From: Mycolicibacterium sp. BiH015
Lineage (GTDB): Bacteria; Actinomycetota; Actinomycetes; Mycobacteriales; Mycobacteriaceae
Length of the DNA stretch: 64,000 nt
Assembly (NCBI RefSeq): GCF_027706845.1
Contig: NZ_JAQGCZ010000002.1
Coordinates: 124,001-188,000 of the forward strand
Direction of reading: 5' to 3'
Position 1 is the stretch's first letter. Each line of letters starts with the position of its first letter. Shown piece after piece: positions 52,382 to 62,938 of this stretch. The notes beneath the pieces are model-generated. The model saw nothing but the letters and a program-made list of their open reading frames with translations. It did no database searches and had not been told where the DNA came from. The translations under genes were made by a program, and so were the position numbers.

Positions 52382-53263
52382 ATGTCACGGGTCATGGCGC
52401 GTTCCGAGCTGCTTCCCGGTCAGAAGCGACTGTCGATCGGGTCGGTGGCCGCTGATGCGGGATTGGTGTTCTGGTTCCTGTTCAGCCTGTTCCCCATCTT
52501 CTGGATGGTGATGCTGGCCCTCAAGAACGCCGAACAGCAGACCACCACCTACTTCTCATTCAGCCCGACGTGGTCCAACTTCGCGACGGTGCTGTCCGAC
52601 CGTGGCACCGAGATGACCAGCGTGGACTTCAAGGCGTCCTTGCTGACCAGCCTGCTCAATTGCGGTGGTGCGGTGATCGTCTCGTTGGTCATCGGGATCC
52701 CCGCGGCGTATGCGGCCGGACGGTGGAAGTACCGCGGCAGCGACGACCTGATGTTCCAGATGCTGTCCTTCCGGTTCGCCCCGGAACTGATGGTCATCGT
52801 GCCGCTGTTCGTGATCTACAACCAGATCGGGTTGTTCGACACCAAGGTCGGCATGATCTGGGTGCTGCAGCTGGTGACGATGCCGTTGGTGGTCTGGATC
52901 CTGCGGTCCTACTTCCAGGACCTGCCCGAAGATCTCGAACACGCCGCGCTCCTGGACGGCTACACCCGTAAACGGGCGTTCCTGATGGTCGCGCTGCCGA
53001 TCGTCCGGCCGGGTATCGCCGCAGCGGCGTTGCTGGCGTTCATCTTCGCGTGGAACAACTACGTCTTCCCGCTCATCCTCGCCGACACCAACGCCGGCAC
53101 GGTGACGGTGGCCATCACGAAGTTCCTCGGTGGCGGTGGGCAGGCGTACTACAACCTGACCGCGGCAGCGGCGATCATCGCCGCGCTACCGCCCCTCATC
53201 CTGGCGTTGACCATCCAGCGCTATCTGGTGCGGGGCCTGTCATTCGGGGCGGTGAAAGCCTGA
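52382..53263 (+). CDS. ABC sugar permease (MalG-type)
   Basis: This 293-residue permease has six helices and the EAA loop EDLEHAALLDGYTRKRAFLMVALP near residue 180. It is the MalG/UgpE-type partner of the preceding permease. The ATG at 52382 lies 2 nt after the upstream stop. Its own stop overlaps the ATPase ATG by one base (TGATG). The in-frame extension to 52112 lies within the MalF-type gene. Confidence 0.9.
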   Translation: MSRVMARSELLPGQKRLSIGSVAADAGLVFWFLFSLFPIFWMVMLALKNAEQQTTTYFSFSPTWSNFATVLSDRGTEMTSVDFKASLLTSLLNCGGAVIVSLVIGIPAAYAAGRWKYRGSDDLMFQMLSFRFAPELMVIVPLFVIYNQIGLFDTKVGMIWVLQLVTMPLVVWILRSYFQDLPEDLEHAALLDGYTRKRAFLMVALPIVRPGIAAAALLAFIFAWNNYVFPLILADTNAGTVTVAITKFLGGGGQAYYNLTAAAAIIAALPPLILALTIQRYLVRGLSFGAVKA

Positions 53264-54387
53264 TGGCCACAGTGACGATCTCGGATCTGCGCAAGACCTT
53301 CGGCAAGACCAAGGCGGTCGACGGGATCTCCGTCGACATCGCCAACGGGGAGTTCTTCGTGATCCTCGGGCCCAGCGGGGCCGGCAAGACCACCACCCTG
53401 AAATCCATTGCGGGACTGGTCGATGTAGACGGCGGCACCGTCACCATAGGCGGTACCGACGTCACCCGCGTCGAGCCCTACCACCGCAACGTCGCGATGG
53501 CGTTCGAGAGCTACGCGCTGTATCCGCAGAAAACGGTGCGCGAGAACCTGGCCTCTCCGTTGAAGTCCGGCCGAACCGGCAAGTACACCGACGGGGAGCG
53601 CGCCCAGCGCATCGACCAGGTGACCACCACGTTGGGCATCAATCACCTGCTCGACCGCTACCCCCGTGAGCTGTCCAACGGTCAGCGACAACGCGTCGCG
53701 CTGGGCCGGGTGCTGGTGCGGCCCGCGGACCTGTACCTCCTCGACGAACCGTTGAGCCACCTCGACGCCAAGCTGCGTGCCGCCATGCGTGCCGAACTCA
53801 AACAGCTTGGCGCGATGTCGAACACCACCACGCTCTATGTCACCCATGACTACCAGGAGGCGCTCGCACTCGGCGACCGCATCGCGGTGATGAGGGCCGG
53901 CCGGCTGGTGCAGATCGGCACACCGGAGGACATCTGGCACCGACCCGCCGACACCTTCGTCGCGCGTGCACTGGGGCAGCCCGAGATCAACGTGCTAGAG
54001 GGCGTCGTCGACGACGGCTCGATCCGGCTCGGCGACGGGTCATTCGGGGTACCCATTCCCACCGACGTGCGATGCGACCGAGGTGATCGGGTACGAGTCG
54101 GCCTGCGACCGTGCGATATCCAGGTGACGGACCCGCAGACCGACGGAGCTGCGATTCGCGGACGCGTGGTGCTCGCCGAACGCCTCGGGCGCAACGTCGA
54201 GCTCACCGTCGAGGTCGGCGGTGAGCAGTTGATCGTGCTGGCGTCGGGGCGGGGAGGTGTCGAGGAGGGTGCGCACACGGCGTTGACCGTGTCCCCGTCA
54301 GACGTCCACGTCTTCGCCGACGGTGAGGCTGACAGCGCACGTCTCGGCCAGGCTGACCGCGAATCCGCATTGGAGGCAACACCGTGA
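53263..54387 (+). CDS. ABC ATPase, MalK/UgpC-type (first of two)
   Basis: This 374-residue ATPase has Walker A GPSGAGKTT near residue 35, MAFESYALYPQKTV with Glu instead of Gln at the Q-loop position, signature LSNGQRQRV rather than LSGGQ, Walker B LYLLDEP and switch YVTHDYQEA. A TOBE/MalK regulatory domain follows from about residue 235. The changed Q-loop and signature are shared in part with the next ATPase, so the two probably form a heterodimer with one or two non-standard ATP sites. Confidence 0.88.
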   Translation: MATVTISDLRKTFGKTKAVDGISVDIANGEFFVILGPSGAGKTTTLKSIAGLVDVDGGTVTIGGTDVTRVEPYHRNVAMAFESYALYPQKTVRENLASPLKSGRTGKYTDGERAQRIDQVTTTLGINHLLDRYPRELSNGQRQRVALGRVLVRPADLYLLDEPLSHLDAKLRAAMRAELKQLGAMSNTTTLYVTHDYQEALALGDRIAVMRAGRLVQIGTPEDIWHRPADTFVARALGQPEINVLEGVVDDGSIRLGDGSFGVPIPTDVRCDRGDRVRVGLRPCDIQVTDPQTDGAAIRGRVVLAERLGRNVELTVEVGGEQLIVLASGRGGVEEGAHTALTVSPSDVHVFADGEADSARLGQADRESALEATP

Positions 54388-55526
54388 CTGTGACGACCAC
54401 CCGCCCAGGCCATCCCGCCGGGTCGAGGGCAACCGCGCAGAGCCTGACACTGACGGATCTGGTGAAGACCTATTCGTCACGAGGCCGCGAGGACGTCACG
54501 GCCGTCAAGGGCATCGACCTCGCCATCGAACCAGGAGAACTGGTGGCGCTGCTCGGGCCGTCGGGCTGTGGCAAGACCACCACGCTGCGGATGATCGCGG
54601 GATTGGAAACGGTGACAAGCGGTTCGATCCGGATCGGGGACCGGGAAATCTCGCAATTGCCTGCGGCCAAACGCGGTATCGGCGTCGGCTTCGAAAGCTA
54701 TGCGCTGTACCCGCCCCTGTCGGTGCGGGAGAACCTCCTCTACGGGTTGAAGGCGCGCAAGGTCAAAGGCGCCGAGACGATGGTGGCCTCGATCAGCTCA
54801 CGACTCGACATGGACGACATGCTGGATCTGCGACCGGCCAACCTGTCGAGCGGACAGAAGCAGCGGGTCGCGCTGGCCCGGGCGCTCGTTCGAAATCCAC
54901 CGGTGCTGCTGCTCGACGAACCGCTGAGCCACCTCGACGCCTCGGCGCGTCAGCGGGTGCGCCGCGAATTGAAGGTCTTGCAGCGCGAATTCGGCTACAC
55001 GACGATCGTGGTCACTCACGACCAGGTCGAGGCGCTGTCGCTCGCGGACAGGCTGGCCGTGATGGATGCGGGGGTGGTGCAGCAGTTCGGCACCCCCGAC
55101 GAGGTATTCGACGATCCGGCCAACCTGTTCGTCGCGCAGTTCGTGGGCGAACCGCAGATCAACGTTCTACGGGCGAGGGCCCGAGTCATCGACGGGCGGG
55201 TGTGGGCCGAGATCGGTTCTGACGCAGGACGGCTCGCGACATCAGTGACCGGGATCGCCGATGGCGCCGCGGTGGTCGTCGGCGTCCGGCCGCAGGACTG
55301 CGCGATCACCCCTGATGCCGACGCCGGTTTGACCGCGACCGTCGCCTACTTCGAACACCTCCTGGAGTTCGGTCTCGCGACGAGCACGGTGCCCGGCTTG
55401 GAGGACGGCATCGTCATACAGACGCCGGCAGCCGACACCTACCAGCCCGAGCAGCGGGTTGCGGTGACCGCACCACCTGAGCGCGTCTACCTGTTCGATC
55501 CCGATACGGGGGAGCGGTTGCGATGA
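54384..55526 (+). CDS. ABC ATPase, MalK/UgpC-type (second of two)
   Basis: This 380-residue ATPase has Walker A GPSGCGKTT near residue 55, GVGFESYALYPPLSV with Glu at the Q-loop position, signature LSSGQKQRV, Walker B VLLLDEP and switch VVTHDQVEALS, then a TOBE region. The GTG start overlaps the previous ATPase stop. Having two different ATPase genes in a CUT1 importer is unusual, as most have none or one. The stop overlaps the kinase ATG, placing transport and phosphorylation in one coupled message. Confidence 0.88.
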   Translation: MTVTTTRPGHPAGSRATAQSLTLTDLVKTYSSRGREDVTAVKGIDLAIEPGELVALLGPSGCGKTTTLRMIAGLETVTSGSIRIGDREISQLPAAKRGIGVGFESYALYPPLSVRENLLYGLKARKVKGAETMVASISSRLDMDDMLDLRPANLSSGQKQRVALARALVRNPPVLLLDEPLSHLDASARQRVRRELKVLQREFGYTTIVVTHDQVEALSLADRLAVMDAGVVQQFGTPDEVFDDPANLFVAQFVGEPQINVLRARARVIDGRVWAEIGSDAGRLATSVTGIADGAAVVVGVRPQDCAITPDADAGLTATVAYFEHLLEFGLATSTVPGLEDGIVIQTPAADTYQPEQRVAVTAPPERVYLFDPDTGERLR

Positions 55527-57268
55527 CCAAGCTGTTCAACGATCCCGCCCGGTTCACCGACGACATGTTGGTCGGTTTCCTGGACGCCAACGCACGTTAC
55601 GTCGTCGGCGTTCCCGGTGGCGTCGTACGTGCGCACAAGACACGGCCGGGCAAGGTCGCCGTCGTGATCGGTGGCGGGTCCGGCCACTACCCTGCGTTCT
55701 GCGGGACGGTCGGCCCGGGCTTCGCCGACGGCGCGGTCGTCGGCAACATCTTCACCTCACCGTCGGACGAGGACGCCGCATCGGTGGCCCGCGCGGCCGA
55801 CGGCGGTGCCGGTGTGCTGCTGACCACCGGTAACTACGCCGGTGACGTGATGAACTTCAACCTCGCCGTCACCCAGCTGCACAGCGAGGGCATCGACGCC
55901 CGGTACTTCGCGGTCACCGACGACGTGGCGAGCGCTCCGCGGGGCGAGGAGGACAAGCGGCGCGGGATCGCCGGTGATTTCACCGTTTTCAAGTGTGCGT
56001 CGGCGGCTGCCGAGGAGGGCGCCGATCTCGAGAACGTGGTCCGTGTCGCGGAGGCCGCCAATGCGGCGACGCGCACGCTGGGGGTGGCCTTCGACGGCTG
56101 CACGCTGCCCGGCGCCGATGCACCGTTGTTCACCGTGCCCGACGGCCGGATGGGCCTCGGCCTGGGAATCCACGGCGAGCCCGGTGTCGCCGATCACGAG
56201 ATGCCCTCGGCGGCAGGGCTGGCCGCCACCCTGGTCGACGGAGTGCTCGCCGACAATCCCGACGTCGCATCGCAGCGCATCGCGGTGATCCTCAACGGCC
56301 TCGGCCGCACCAAGTACGAGGAGCTGTTCGTGGTGTGGGGTGAGGTGGCGCGGCTGCTGCGCGAGCGCGGCTACCAAATCGTCGAACCGGAGGTCGGCGA
56401 GCTGGTGACGAGTCTCGACATGGCGGGGTGCTCGCTGACCGTGATGTGGCTCGATGAGGAGCTCGAACGCTACTGGACCGCGCCGGCCGACACCCCCGCC
56501 TACAAGAAGGCGGGCGCCACCTTGGCGGCGCCCGCGGGCGAGCGGCGCACCGCAGCCGACGTCGAGGCGGCGTCCAGTGCACCGCCACCGTCCGAGTCGT
56601 CCGACGACGACGGCCGTGACGGTGGGCGGGTGGTCGCGCGAATCTTCGACGCGCTGGCCGAGATGCTGGCCGATGCCGAGGAAGAACTCGGCCGCATCGA
56701 CGCCGTTGCCGGCGACGGGGACCACGGACGCGGGATGGTCAAAGGCGTCAACGCTGCGCGCGATGCCGCGCACCATGCCGTCGACGAGGGCGCCGGACAA
56801 GGGTCGGTGCTGGCGTCGGCAGGCAGGCAGTGGTCGGCCAAAGCCGGCGGGACGAGCGGGGTGCTGTGGGGCGCTTTCCTCACGCGGCTGGGCGCCCGCC
56901 TGGGCGACACGGGCACACCCGACGGGTCCACCATCGCCGCCGCGCTCCGCGACGGCTACGACGCGCTGATCGAACTCGGCGGCGCGGCGCCGGGGGACAA
57001 GACAATGCTCGACGCACTGCTGCCGTTCGTCGATGACCTCGAGCGTCGCGTGAACGACGGCGAACGGTGGCAGCAGGCGTGGTCGGCGGCCGCGGAGGTG
57101 GCCACCGAGGCAGCGCGCGCGACAGCCGATCTGCAACCGAAGGTCGGGCGGGCCCGTCCGCTGGCCGAACGCAGCGTCGGCACCCCTGATGCGGGCGCCA
57201 CCTCGCTGGCGATGTGTGCGCGTACCGTCGCCGACTGCTTCACGCTCACCTCCAAAGGAGATCGCTGA
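55523..57268 (+). CDS. DhaK/DhaL-type ketotetrose (erythrulose) kinase
   Basis: This 581-residue kinase fuses a DhaK domain (residues 1-330; substrate-binding His217 in GLGIHGEPG) and a DhaL ATP domain (residues about 370-575; metal motif AGDGDHGRG near 397). The linker is acidic and Ser/Pro-rich. DhaK-type kinases phosphorylate dihydroxyacetone, and in M. smegmatis related enzymes (DerK, LerK) phosphorylate D- or L-erythrulose. The RpiB-type isomerase directly downstream, the kind that uses D-erythrulose 4-phosphate, favours DerK here. That choice is inference. The ATG overlaps the ATPase stop. Confidence 0.85.
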   Translation: MTKLFNDPARFTDDMLVGFLDANARYVVGVPGGVVRAHKTRPGKVAVVIGGGSGHYPAFCGTVGPGFADGAVVGNIFTSPSDEDAASVARAADGGAGVLLTTGNYAGDVMNFNLAVTQLHSEGIDARYFAVTDDVASAPRGEEDKRRGIAGDFTVFKCASAAAEEGADLENVVRVAEAANAATRTLGVAFDGCTLPGADAPLFTVPDGRMGLGLGIHGEPGVADHEMPSAAGLAATLVDGVLADNPDVASQRIAVILNGLGRTKYEELFVVWGEVARLLRERGYQIVEPEVGELVTSLDMAGCSLTVMWLDEELERYWTAPADTPAYKKAGATLAAPAGERRTAADVEAASSAPPPSESSDDDGRDGGRVVARIFDALAEMLADAEEELGRIDAVAGDGDHGRGMVKGVNAARDAAHHAVDEGAGQGSVLASAGRQWSAKAGGTSGVLWGAFLTRLGARLGDTGTPDGSTIAAALRDGYDALIELGGAAPGDKTMLDALLPFVDDLERRVNDGERWQQAWSAAAEVATEAARATADLQPKVGRARPLAERSVGTPDAGATSLAMCARTVADCFTLTSKGDR

Positions 57269-57269
57269 C

Positions 57270-57758
57270 ATGACAACCGATTCCCGCGGCCTGCGCATCG
57301 TCGTCGGTTCCGACGACGCCGGCTACGAATACAAAGAGGCGCTGAAGGGTGACCTGCGGGCCGACGCCCGGGTCGCCGACATCACCGATATCGGCGTCGG
57401 CGCCGACGACAACACCGCCTACCCGCACGTGGCGGTGACGGCGGCGCGTATGGTCGCCGAGGGTAAGGCCGACCGAGCGCTGCTGGTGTGCGGCACCGGG
57501 TTGGGCGTGGCGATCAGTGCCAACAAGGTCCCCGGGGTCCGCGCCGTCACCGCGCACGACAGCTTCTCCGTCGAACGCTCGGTGCTGTCGAACAACGCTC
57601 AGGTGCTGTGTTTCGGACAGCGCGTCATCGGCCTCGAGTTGGCCCGTCGGTTGGCCCGCGAGTGGCTGGGATACCAGTTCGACCCGCAGAGCGCCTCCGC
57701 CGACAAGGTCGATGCCATCGGCAGCTACGAGTCGACGGCTGGGTCCACCACAACATGA
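57270..57758 (+). CDS. RpiB-family isomerase, probably D-erythrulose 4-phosphate isomerase
   Basis: This 162-residue RpiB/LacAB-family isomerase has [14 protein letters not shown] at the start and the catalytic loop [20 protein letters not shown] near residue 74, with the conserved Cys. Family members interconvert ribose 5-phosphate and ribulose 5-phosphate, or D-erythrulose 4-phosphate and D-erythrose 4-phosphate (EryI, DerI). Next to a DhaK-type kinase the second reaction is more likely. An AAAGGAG site precedes the ATG. The stop overlaps the next ATPase ATG. Confidence 0.85.
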   Translation: MTTDSRGLRIVVGSDDAGYEYKEALKGDLRADARVADITDIGVGADDNTAYPHVAVTAARMVAEGKADRALLVCGTGLGVAISANKVPGVRAVTAHDSFSVERSVLSNNAQVLCFGQRVIGLELARRLAREWLGYQFDPQSASADKVDAIGSYESTAGSTTT

Positions 57759-59308
57759 CCACGGTCGAGACACTTCTCGAATGTTCCGAAATCCGAAAGA
57801 GTTTCGGCGGGGTCCCGATCCTCAAAGGTGTCACCCTTCGCCTGGAACCGGGTACGGTCACCGCGCTCGCCGGTGAGAACGGCGCGGGCAAGTCCACGCT
57901 GATGAAAATCATCAGTGGTCAGTACAGCGCCGACGCGGGGACCGTGGCGCTGAGCGGCGCCACGCTGGCACCGGGCAATCCCCGAGATGCCGTCCGCCAC
58001 GGCGTGGCGATCGTGCCGCAGGAACTGGCGTCGATCGAGGACATGACGGTCTACGAGAACCTGTTCGTGGGACGGGAGTTGCGCCGCGGGCCATTTCTGA
58101 ACCGCGGCGCGATGATCGCCGAAGCACGGGAGACCTTGGGTCTCTTCGACGTCGCCATCTCACCCACCGCGCGGATGGGCAGTCTTCCCGTAGGCCTTCG
58201 GCAGATCGTCGAGATCGTCAAGGCCGCGCGCACCGGCGCGCGGGTCATGATGCTCGACGAGCCGACGTCGGCGATCTCCGAACGTGAGGTCGAGGGGCTC
58301 TACCGAATCGTCCGGAGGTTACGCGACCAAGGTGTGGCGATGGTGTACACCACCCACAAGATGGCGGAGATCCGGGCCATCGCCGACCGCGTCGTCGTGC
58401 TGCGCGACGGCGGGCTGATCCTCGACGAGCCGATCGACGAGGTCACCGACGACGACATCGTGACCGCGATGATCGGCCGTGAACTCGACGCACTGTTCCC
58501 CGAGCGGCCACTTCCGACCGACGAGACCGTGCTGGAAGTTTCCGATCTCCAGGTCGACGGCGCCTCGGAACCGGTGTCGTTGACCGTGAAGGCCGGTGAG
58601 ATCCTCGGTCTGGCAGGCCTTGTCGGCGCGGGCCGTACCGAATTACTGGAAGCGCTGTTCGGTGCTCGCCACACCGCGTCAGGTTCCATTACCGTGCGTG
58701 GGCGCCACGTCAAACGCAACCAACCGGCGGCGGCCATCGCCGCGGGCATGGCGATGGTGCCCGAGGACCGCAAGCTCTCCGGTGCGGTGCTGTCGATGAG
58801 TGTGCTCGACAACGCCACCCTGCCGCGCCTGGGGGCCTTCTCGTTGTCCGGCTGGCTGCGGCAGAAAGCCCGCACCACAGCCGTTTCGGACGCGATGTCG
58901 TCGGTTCATCTGCGTAGCCGCGGCCTCGGCCAGGAGGTCGGCACGCTTTCGGGTGGCAACCAGCAGAAGGTCGTGTTGGCGCGCTGGCTGACCGGTGACG
59001 TCAACGTGCTGCTGCTCGACGAACCGACCCGTGGAGTCGATGTCGGCGCACGCAGCGAGATCTACCGCATCATCACCGAATTGGCGGCCCAAGGCATGGC
59101 GGTGGTGATGGCGTCGTCGGATATGCCCGAGATCGTCGGCCTCTCCCATCGGGCATTCGTGATGCGGGCCGGTGCGCTGGTCGGTGAGCTCGACCGCGAC
59201 GCGCTGGACCATCCGGCAGTCCAGGAATCCGTCTTCCGGATGGCCACCGCTTTGGACCAGGCATCGTCGGCCGCGCCGGCCGACACAGATCAGGAGGCAG
59301 CATCGTGA
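57755..59308 (+). CDS. Ribose-type ABC ATPase with two nucleotide-binding domains
   Basis: This 517-residue RbsA/AraG-type protein has two ATPase halves. The first has Walker [10 protein letters not shown] near residue 38, the degenerate signature [10 protein letters not shown] and Walker B VMMLDEP. The second, from about residue 265, has a changed Walker A (GLVGAGRTE), signature LSGGNQQKV and Walker B VLLLDEP. This asymmetry is normal for the CUT2 family. It powers the second importer of the operon. The ATG overlaps the isomerase stop. Confidence 0.92.
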   Translation: MTTVETLLECSEIRKSFGGVPILKGVTLRLEPGTVTALAGENGAGKSTLMKIISGQYSADAGTVALSGATLAPGNPRDAVRHGVAIVPQELASIEDMTVYENLFVGRELRRGPFLNRGAMIAEARETLGLFDVAISPTARMGSLPVGLRQIVEIVKAARTGARVMMLDEPTSAISEREVEGLYRIVRRLRDQGVAMVYTTHKMAEIRAIADRVVVLRDGGLILDEPIDEVTDDDIVTAMIGRELDALFPERPLPTDETVLEVSDLQVDGASEPVSLTVKAGEILGLAGLVGAGRTELLEALFGARHTASGSITVRGRHVKRNQPAAAIAAGMAMVPEDRKLSGAVLSMSVLDNATLPRLGAFSLSGWLRQKARTTAVSDAMSSVHLRSRGLGQEVGTLSGGNQQKVVLARWLTGDVNVLLLDEPTRGVDVGARSEIYRIITELAAQGMAVVMASSDMPEIVGLSHRAFVMRAGALVGELDRDALDHPAVQESVFRMATALDQASSAAPADTDQEAAS

Positions 59309-60339
59309 CCACCAAAGTCGACGGGGAGGAGACCGCCTCCTCGCGCACCCGCAGCGTGGCGTCACCCGCCACGGGTGAACCGGTCCGGTTGTTCTCCCGG
59401 GCGTGGTTCGCCGGGTTGGCGCTGCGTTACGCGATGGTGCTGGTGATGCTGCTCGTCATCGCCTACTTCAGTTACCGCAGCGCGCGATTCAGCACTCCCG
59501 ACAACCTTGTGACGATCCTCGTCGCTGCCGCGCCGTTCGCTTTGATCGCGCTCGGCCAGACGTTGGTGATCCTGACCGGGGGCATCGACCTGTCGGTGGG
59601 AAGTGTGATCGCGGTGTCGGCCATGGCCGGTGCGGCAACGGCGAAGGCGAACCCCGGCCAGGTGTGGCTGACCGTGCTGGTCGCCATGCTGGTGGGTCTC
59701 GCGGTGGGCTGCCTCAACGGTTTCCTGGTGTCCCGCATCAATGTTCCGCCGTTCATCGCAACCCTGGGCACATTGACCGCGGGATCCGGTATGGCGTATG
59801 TGATCGGCGGCGGCGCCCCCATCAACGGACTGCCCGCAGAGTTCGGTGCGATCGCCAACACCAAGATCCTGGGCCTGCAGATTCCGGTCCTGCTGATGAT
59901 CGTCGGCATCATCGCGTTGGCCATCATCATGAAGCGCACCACCTACGGAATGCGGGTCTATGCCGTGGGCGGCAACCGCAACGCTGCCGAAATCGCCGGC
60001 ATCAACGCCAAGAACGTTTTGTTCAGCGTCTATGCGTTCTCCGGCCTGCTGGCAGGCCTGTCGGGGGTCATGCTGGCGTCGCGGGTGATCTCCGGACCCC
60101 CCAACCTGGGCCAGGGCTACGAGCTCGACGCGATCGCCGCGGTGGTGATCGGCGGAGCCAGCCTCATGGGCGGCCGTGGGTCGGTGTGGGGAACCGCGCT
60201 GGGCCTGTTGATGATCCAGACACTCAATAACGGCCTCGACATCCTCGTGGTGCCTGCCTACTGGCAGGACGTCATCAAGGGTGTGCTGATCGTGGCGGCA
60301 GTGGCCGTCGATGTGTGGTCGTCGCGCCGACGAACGTGA
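59305..60339 (+). CDS. Ribose-type ABC permease
   Basis: This 344-residue RbsC-type permease has eight to ten hydrophobic segments and the family motifs [16 protein letters not shown] near residue 92 and [19 protein letters not shown] near residue 222. A single gene of this type forms the homodimeric channel. The first 30 residues are polar. The GTG start overlaps the ATPase stop by 4 nt. It is followed after 43 nt by the binding protein. Confidence 0.92.
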   Translation: MTTKVDGEETASSRTRSVASPATGEPVRLFSRAWFAGLALRYAMVLVMLLVIAYFSYRSARFSTPDNLVTILVAAAPFALIALGQTLVILTGGIDLSVGSVIAVSAMAGAATAKANPGQVWLTVLVAMLVGLAVGCLNGFLVSRINVPPFIATLGTLTAGSGMAYVIGGGAPINGLPAEFGAIANTKILGLQIPVLLMIVGIIALAIIMKRTTYGMRVYAVGGNRNAAEIAGINAKNVLFSVYAFSGLLAGLSGVMLASRVISGPPNLGQGYELDAIAAVVIGGASLMGGRGSVWGTALGLLMIQTLNNGLDILVVPAYWQDVIKGVLIVAAVAVDVWSSRRRT

Positions 60340-60382
60340 CGCCTGCCTGCACTCCATCCCATCCCACCAAGAAAGAGGACAC

Positions 60383-61432
60383 ATGAGACTTCGAACGAAG
60401 GCGTTCGCGGTTGCCGCCGCCACCACGCTCGGGTTGAGCATGACGGCCTGCGGCGCGGGCGATCCCGAGGCCAACAGCGACAGCACCCGCATCGGTGTGT
60501 CGGTGTATGACATGAGCTCGTTCATCACCGCGGGCAAAGAAGGCATGGAAGCCTATGCCGAGGACAACAACATCGAACTGGTCTGGAACTCGGCCAATCT
60601 CGACGTCTCCACCCAGGCCAGCCAAGTGGATTCGATGATCAACCAGGGTGTGGACGCAATCATCGTCGTACCGGTGCAAGCGGATTCACTGGCACCCCAG
60701 GTCGCATCGGCCAAGGCCAAGGGGATTCCGCTGGTTCCGGTGAACGCGGCACTGGACAGCCCCGACGTCGCGGCCAGTGTGCAGCCCGACGATGTTGCCG
60801 CGGGCGCCCAGGAGATGCAAATGATGGCCGATCGGCTCGGTGGCCGAGGCAACATCGTCATTCTGCAGGGACCGCTCGGGCAGTCCGGTGAGTTGGACCG
60901 CAGCAAGGGCATCGAGCAGACACTGGCGAAGTACCCGGAGATCAGGGTGCTCGCCAGGGACACCGCGAACTGGAAGCGCGACGAGGCCGTCAACAAGATG
61001 AAGAACTGGATCTCGGGCTTCGGACCGCAGATCGACGGTGTGGTCGCACAGAACGATGACATGGGTCTCGGTGCACTGCAGGCGCTCAAGGAGTCGGGTC
61101 GCACCGACGTGCCGATCGTCGGCATCGACGGCATCGAGGACGGCCTCAACGCCGTCAAGAGCGGCGAGTTCATCGGTACCTCACTGCAGAACGGCACGGT
61201 GGAGCTCGCGGCAGGACTCGCGGTGGCCAACGCGCTCGCCAAGGGTGAGCAGGTGAACACCAAGCCCGTCTACGTGATGCCCGCGATCACCAAGGAGAAT
61301 GTCGACGTCGCGATCCAGCATGTGGTGACCGAGCGCCAGCAATTCCTCGACGGGCTGAGCGAGCTGATCGCCAAGAACCTCGAGACCGGAGACATCGCCT
61401 ACGAGGGCATCCCCGGTCAGACGCAACCGTGA
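60383..61432 (+). CDS. Ribose-type substrate-binding lipoprotein
   Basis: This 349-residue family-4 binding protein (RbsB type) has a signal peptide with lipobox MTAC near residue 23. The mature part starts [19 protein letters not shown] and contains [13 protein letters not shown] and [19 protein letters not shown]. It is the sensor of the second importer; family members bind pentoses, polyols and autoinducer-type sugars. A GAAAGAGGA site precedes the ATG. Its stop overlaps the GTG of the SDR. Confidence 0.9.
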   Translation: MRLRTKAFAVAAATTLGLSMTACGAGDPEANSDSTRIGVSVYDMSSFITAGKEGMEAYAEDNNIELVWNSANLDVSTQASQVDSMINQGVDAIIVVPVQADSLAPQVASAKAKGIPLVPVNAALDSPDVAASVQPDDVAAGAQEMQMMADRLGGRGNIVILQGPLGQSGELDRSKGIEQTLAKYPEIRVLARDTANWKRDEAVNKMKNWISGFGPQIDGVVAQNDDMGLGALQALKESGRTDVPIVGIDGIEDGLNAVKSGEFIGTSLQNGTVELAAGLAVANALAKGEQVNTKPVYVMPAITKENVDVAIQHVVTERQQFLDGLSELIAKNLETGDIAYEGIPGQTQP

Positions 61433-62211
61433 CCCCGGGGGTGACGCCGGAGCCCGGCGACGTCGATCTCGACTTCCGCCTCGACGGCAAGGTCGCCCTG
61501 GTGACCGGTGCAGCCACCGGAATCGGGGCGGCCATTGCCGCGGCCTTCTCGCGCAAGGGAGCCCGCGTGGCAATCGTCGACCTCGACGAGGCCGGCGCCG
61601 CCCAAGCTGCCCGCTCCCTGCCTTGCGAGAGCCGCGGGTTCTCCTGCGACGTCTCGGATTCGGGCTCGGTGCGCCGCACCGCAGATGCGGTTCGCGAGGC
61701 GTTCGGGCGAGTGGACATCCTGGTCAACAGCGCGGGCATTGTCGCCCTGGCACCGGCCGAAGAGCTGTCGGAGCAGGCGTGGAACGCCACCATCGACGTG
61801 AACCTCAAAGGCACCTTCCTCATGTGTCAGGCGGTCGGTTCCGCAATGATCGAGGCCGGCGGCGGGGTCATCATCAACATGGCCTCACAGGCTGCCAGCG
61901 TCGCCCTCGACCAGCACGCCGCCTACTGTGCGTCGAAGTTCGGCGTTGTCGGATTGTCGAAAGTGCTTGCGTCGGAATGGGGTCCGCGTGGTGTACGGGT
62001 GAACACCATCTCGCCGACGGTGGTGCTCACCGAACTGGGACGCAAAGCCTGGGACGGTCCACGGGGCGATGCGCTGAAGAAGTTGATCCCCGTCGGGCGG
62101 TTCGCCTATCCGGAGGAGATCGCCGCTGCTGCAGTGTATTTGTCTGCTGACGCATCGGCGATGGTCAACGGTGCCGACCTTCTCATCGACGGGGGCTACA
62201 CCATCCGCTGA
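61429..62211 (+). CDS. Short-chain dehydrogenase, D-threitol dehydrogenase-like
   Basis: This 260-residue SDR has TGAATGIG near residue 26, NSAG near residue 100, the catalytic YCASK near residue 166, and ends with [15 protein letters not shown]. The stretch [20 protein letters not shown] resembles the reported M. smegmatis D-threitol dehydrogenase (DthD), from memory. It would oxidise D-threitol to D-erythrulose, the substrate for the kinase in the same operon. The GTG start overlaps the binding-protein stop. It closes the polyol operon, 22 nt from the convergent chelatase gene. Confidence 0.83.
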   Translation: MTPGVTPEPGDVDLDFRLDGKVALVTGAATGIGAAIAAAFSRKGARVAIVDLDEAGAAQAARSLPCESRGFSCDVSDSGSVRRTADAVREAFGRVDILVNSAGIVALAPAEELSEQAWNATIDVNLKGTFLMCQAVGSAMIEAGGGVIINMASQAASVALDQHAAYCASKFGVVGLSKVLASEWGPRGVRVNTISPTVVLTELGRKAWDGPRGDALKKLIPVGRFAYPEEIAAAAVYLSADASAMVNGADLLIDGGYTIR

Positions 62212-62233
62212 GCCTGACCGTGTAGTCCCGACG

Positions 62234-62938
62234 TCAGGCGGCTGCTCGGTGCGCCCGCGCGGAGTCGAACCGGTCCAGGATGGTCTCGGCGACCTGCCGG
62301 TGCGCCCCGAGCGGTGCCGACATCGGAATACGCTGTGCGGAGGCGAATTCGGCGACACGGTCGGTGATGCGCCCGTGCGCGAGGAACCACGGCGCGATGA
62401 CCAGCCGGGTGGCGCCGCGGCGTCGCAGCAGATCGGCAGCTTCCGCCAACTTCGGCTGGGGTCCGGTCGCGAAGGCGGCCGTCGCCGTCCAGCGGGTGCT
62501 GTGGGTGACTTCGTCGGCGACCGACGCCGTGCGGGCATTCGCGTCTTGGCGCGAGGAACCGACTGCAGTGACAAGCACGCCGACGTGCGGATCCAGCCGC
62601 GACACCCCGGCGTGTTCGAGGCGCTGGCGCAGGACATGGATGAGTCGGTCGTCTTCTCCGAGGACCTGGCTCTGCACGACGTCGGCGCCGGACTCCGCGA
62701 TCATCGCGGGGATGTCCACGCGTGCGTGATAGGCGTCGGCGAGCAGCAGCGGCACCACGACCGCTCGCCGCTCACCCAGAGACGCCAACACATCGCGCAG
62801 ATTCGGAGTGTTCTGCTCGCAGAACGCGATGCGCACATCCAGGCCCGGCCGCAGCGCCCGGACGCAGTCGACGATCGAGCGTGCCGTCGCGGCGGACCGC
62901 GGGTCCGCACTGCCGTGCGCCGTGAGGACGAGCGTCAC
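62234..62938 (-). CDS. Sirohydrochlorin ferrochelatase-like protein (CbiX/SirB family)
   Basis: This 234-residue protein shows the CbiX/SirB pattern: LVLTAHGSADPRS at the start with the metal-binding His, LLLADAYHARVDIP near residue 74 and, in the second half, LVIAPWFLAHGRITDRV. It inserts Fe2+ into sirohydrochlorin to make siroheme, the cofactor of sulfite reductase. In M. tuberculosis the gene at this place is che1 (Rv2393). I chose the GTG at 62938, which overlaps the cysH stop (GTGA); in-frame ATGs at 62956 and 63025 lie within cysH. Confidence 0.85.
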   Translation of the reverse strand: MTLVLTAHGSADPRSAATARSIVDCVRALRPGLDVRIAFCEQNTPNLRDVLASLGERRAVVVPLLLADAYHARVDIPAMIAESGADVVQSQVLGEDDRLIHVLRQRLEHAGVSRLDPHVGVLVTAVGSSRQDANARTASVADEVTHSTRWTATAAFATGPQPKLAEAADLLRRRGATRLVIAPWFLAHGRITDRVAEFASAQRIPMSAPLGAHRQVAETILDRFDSARAHRAAA

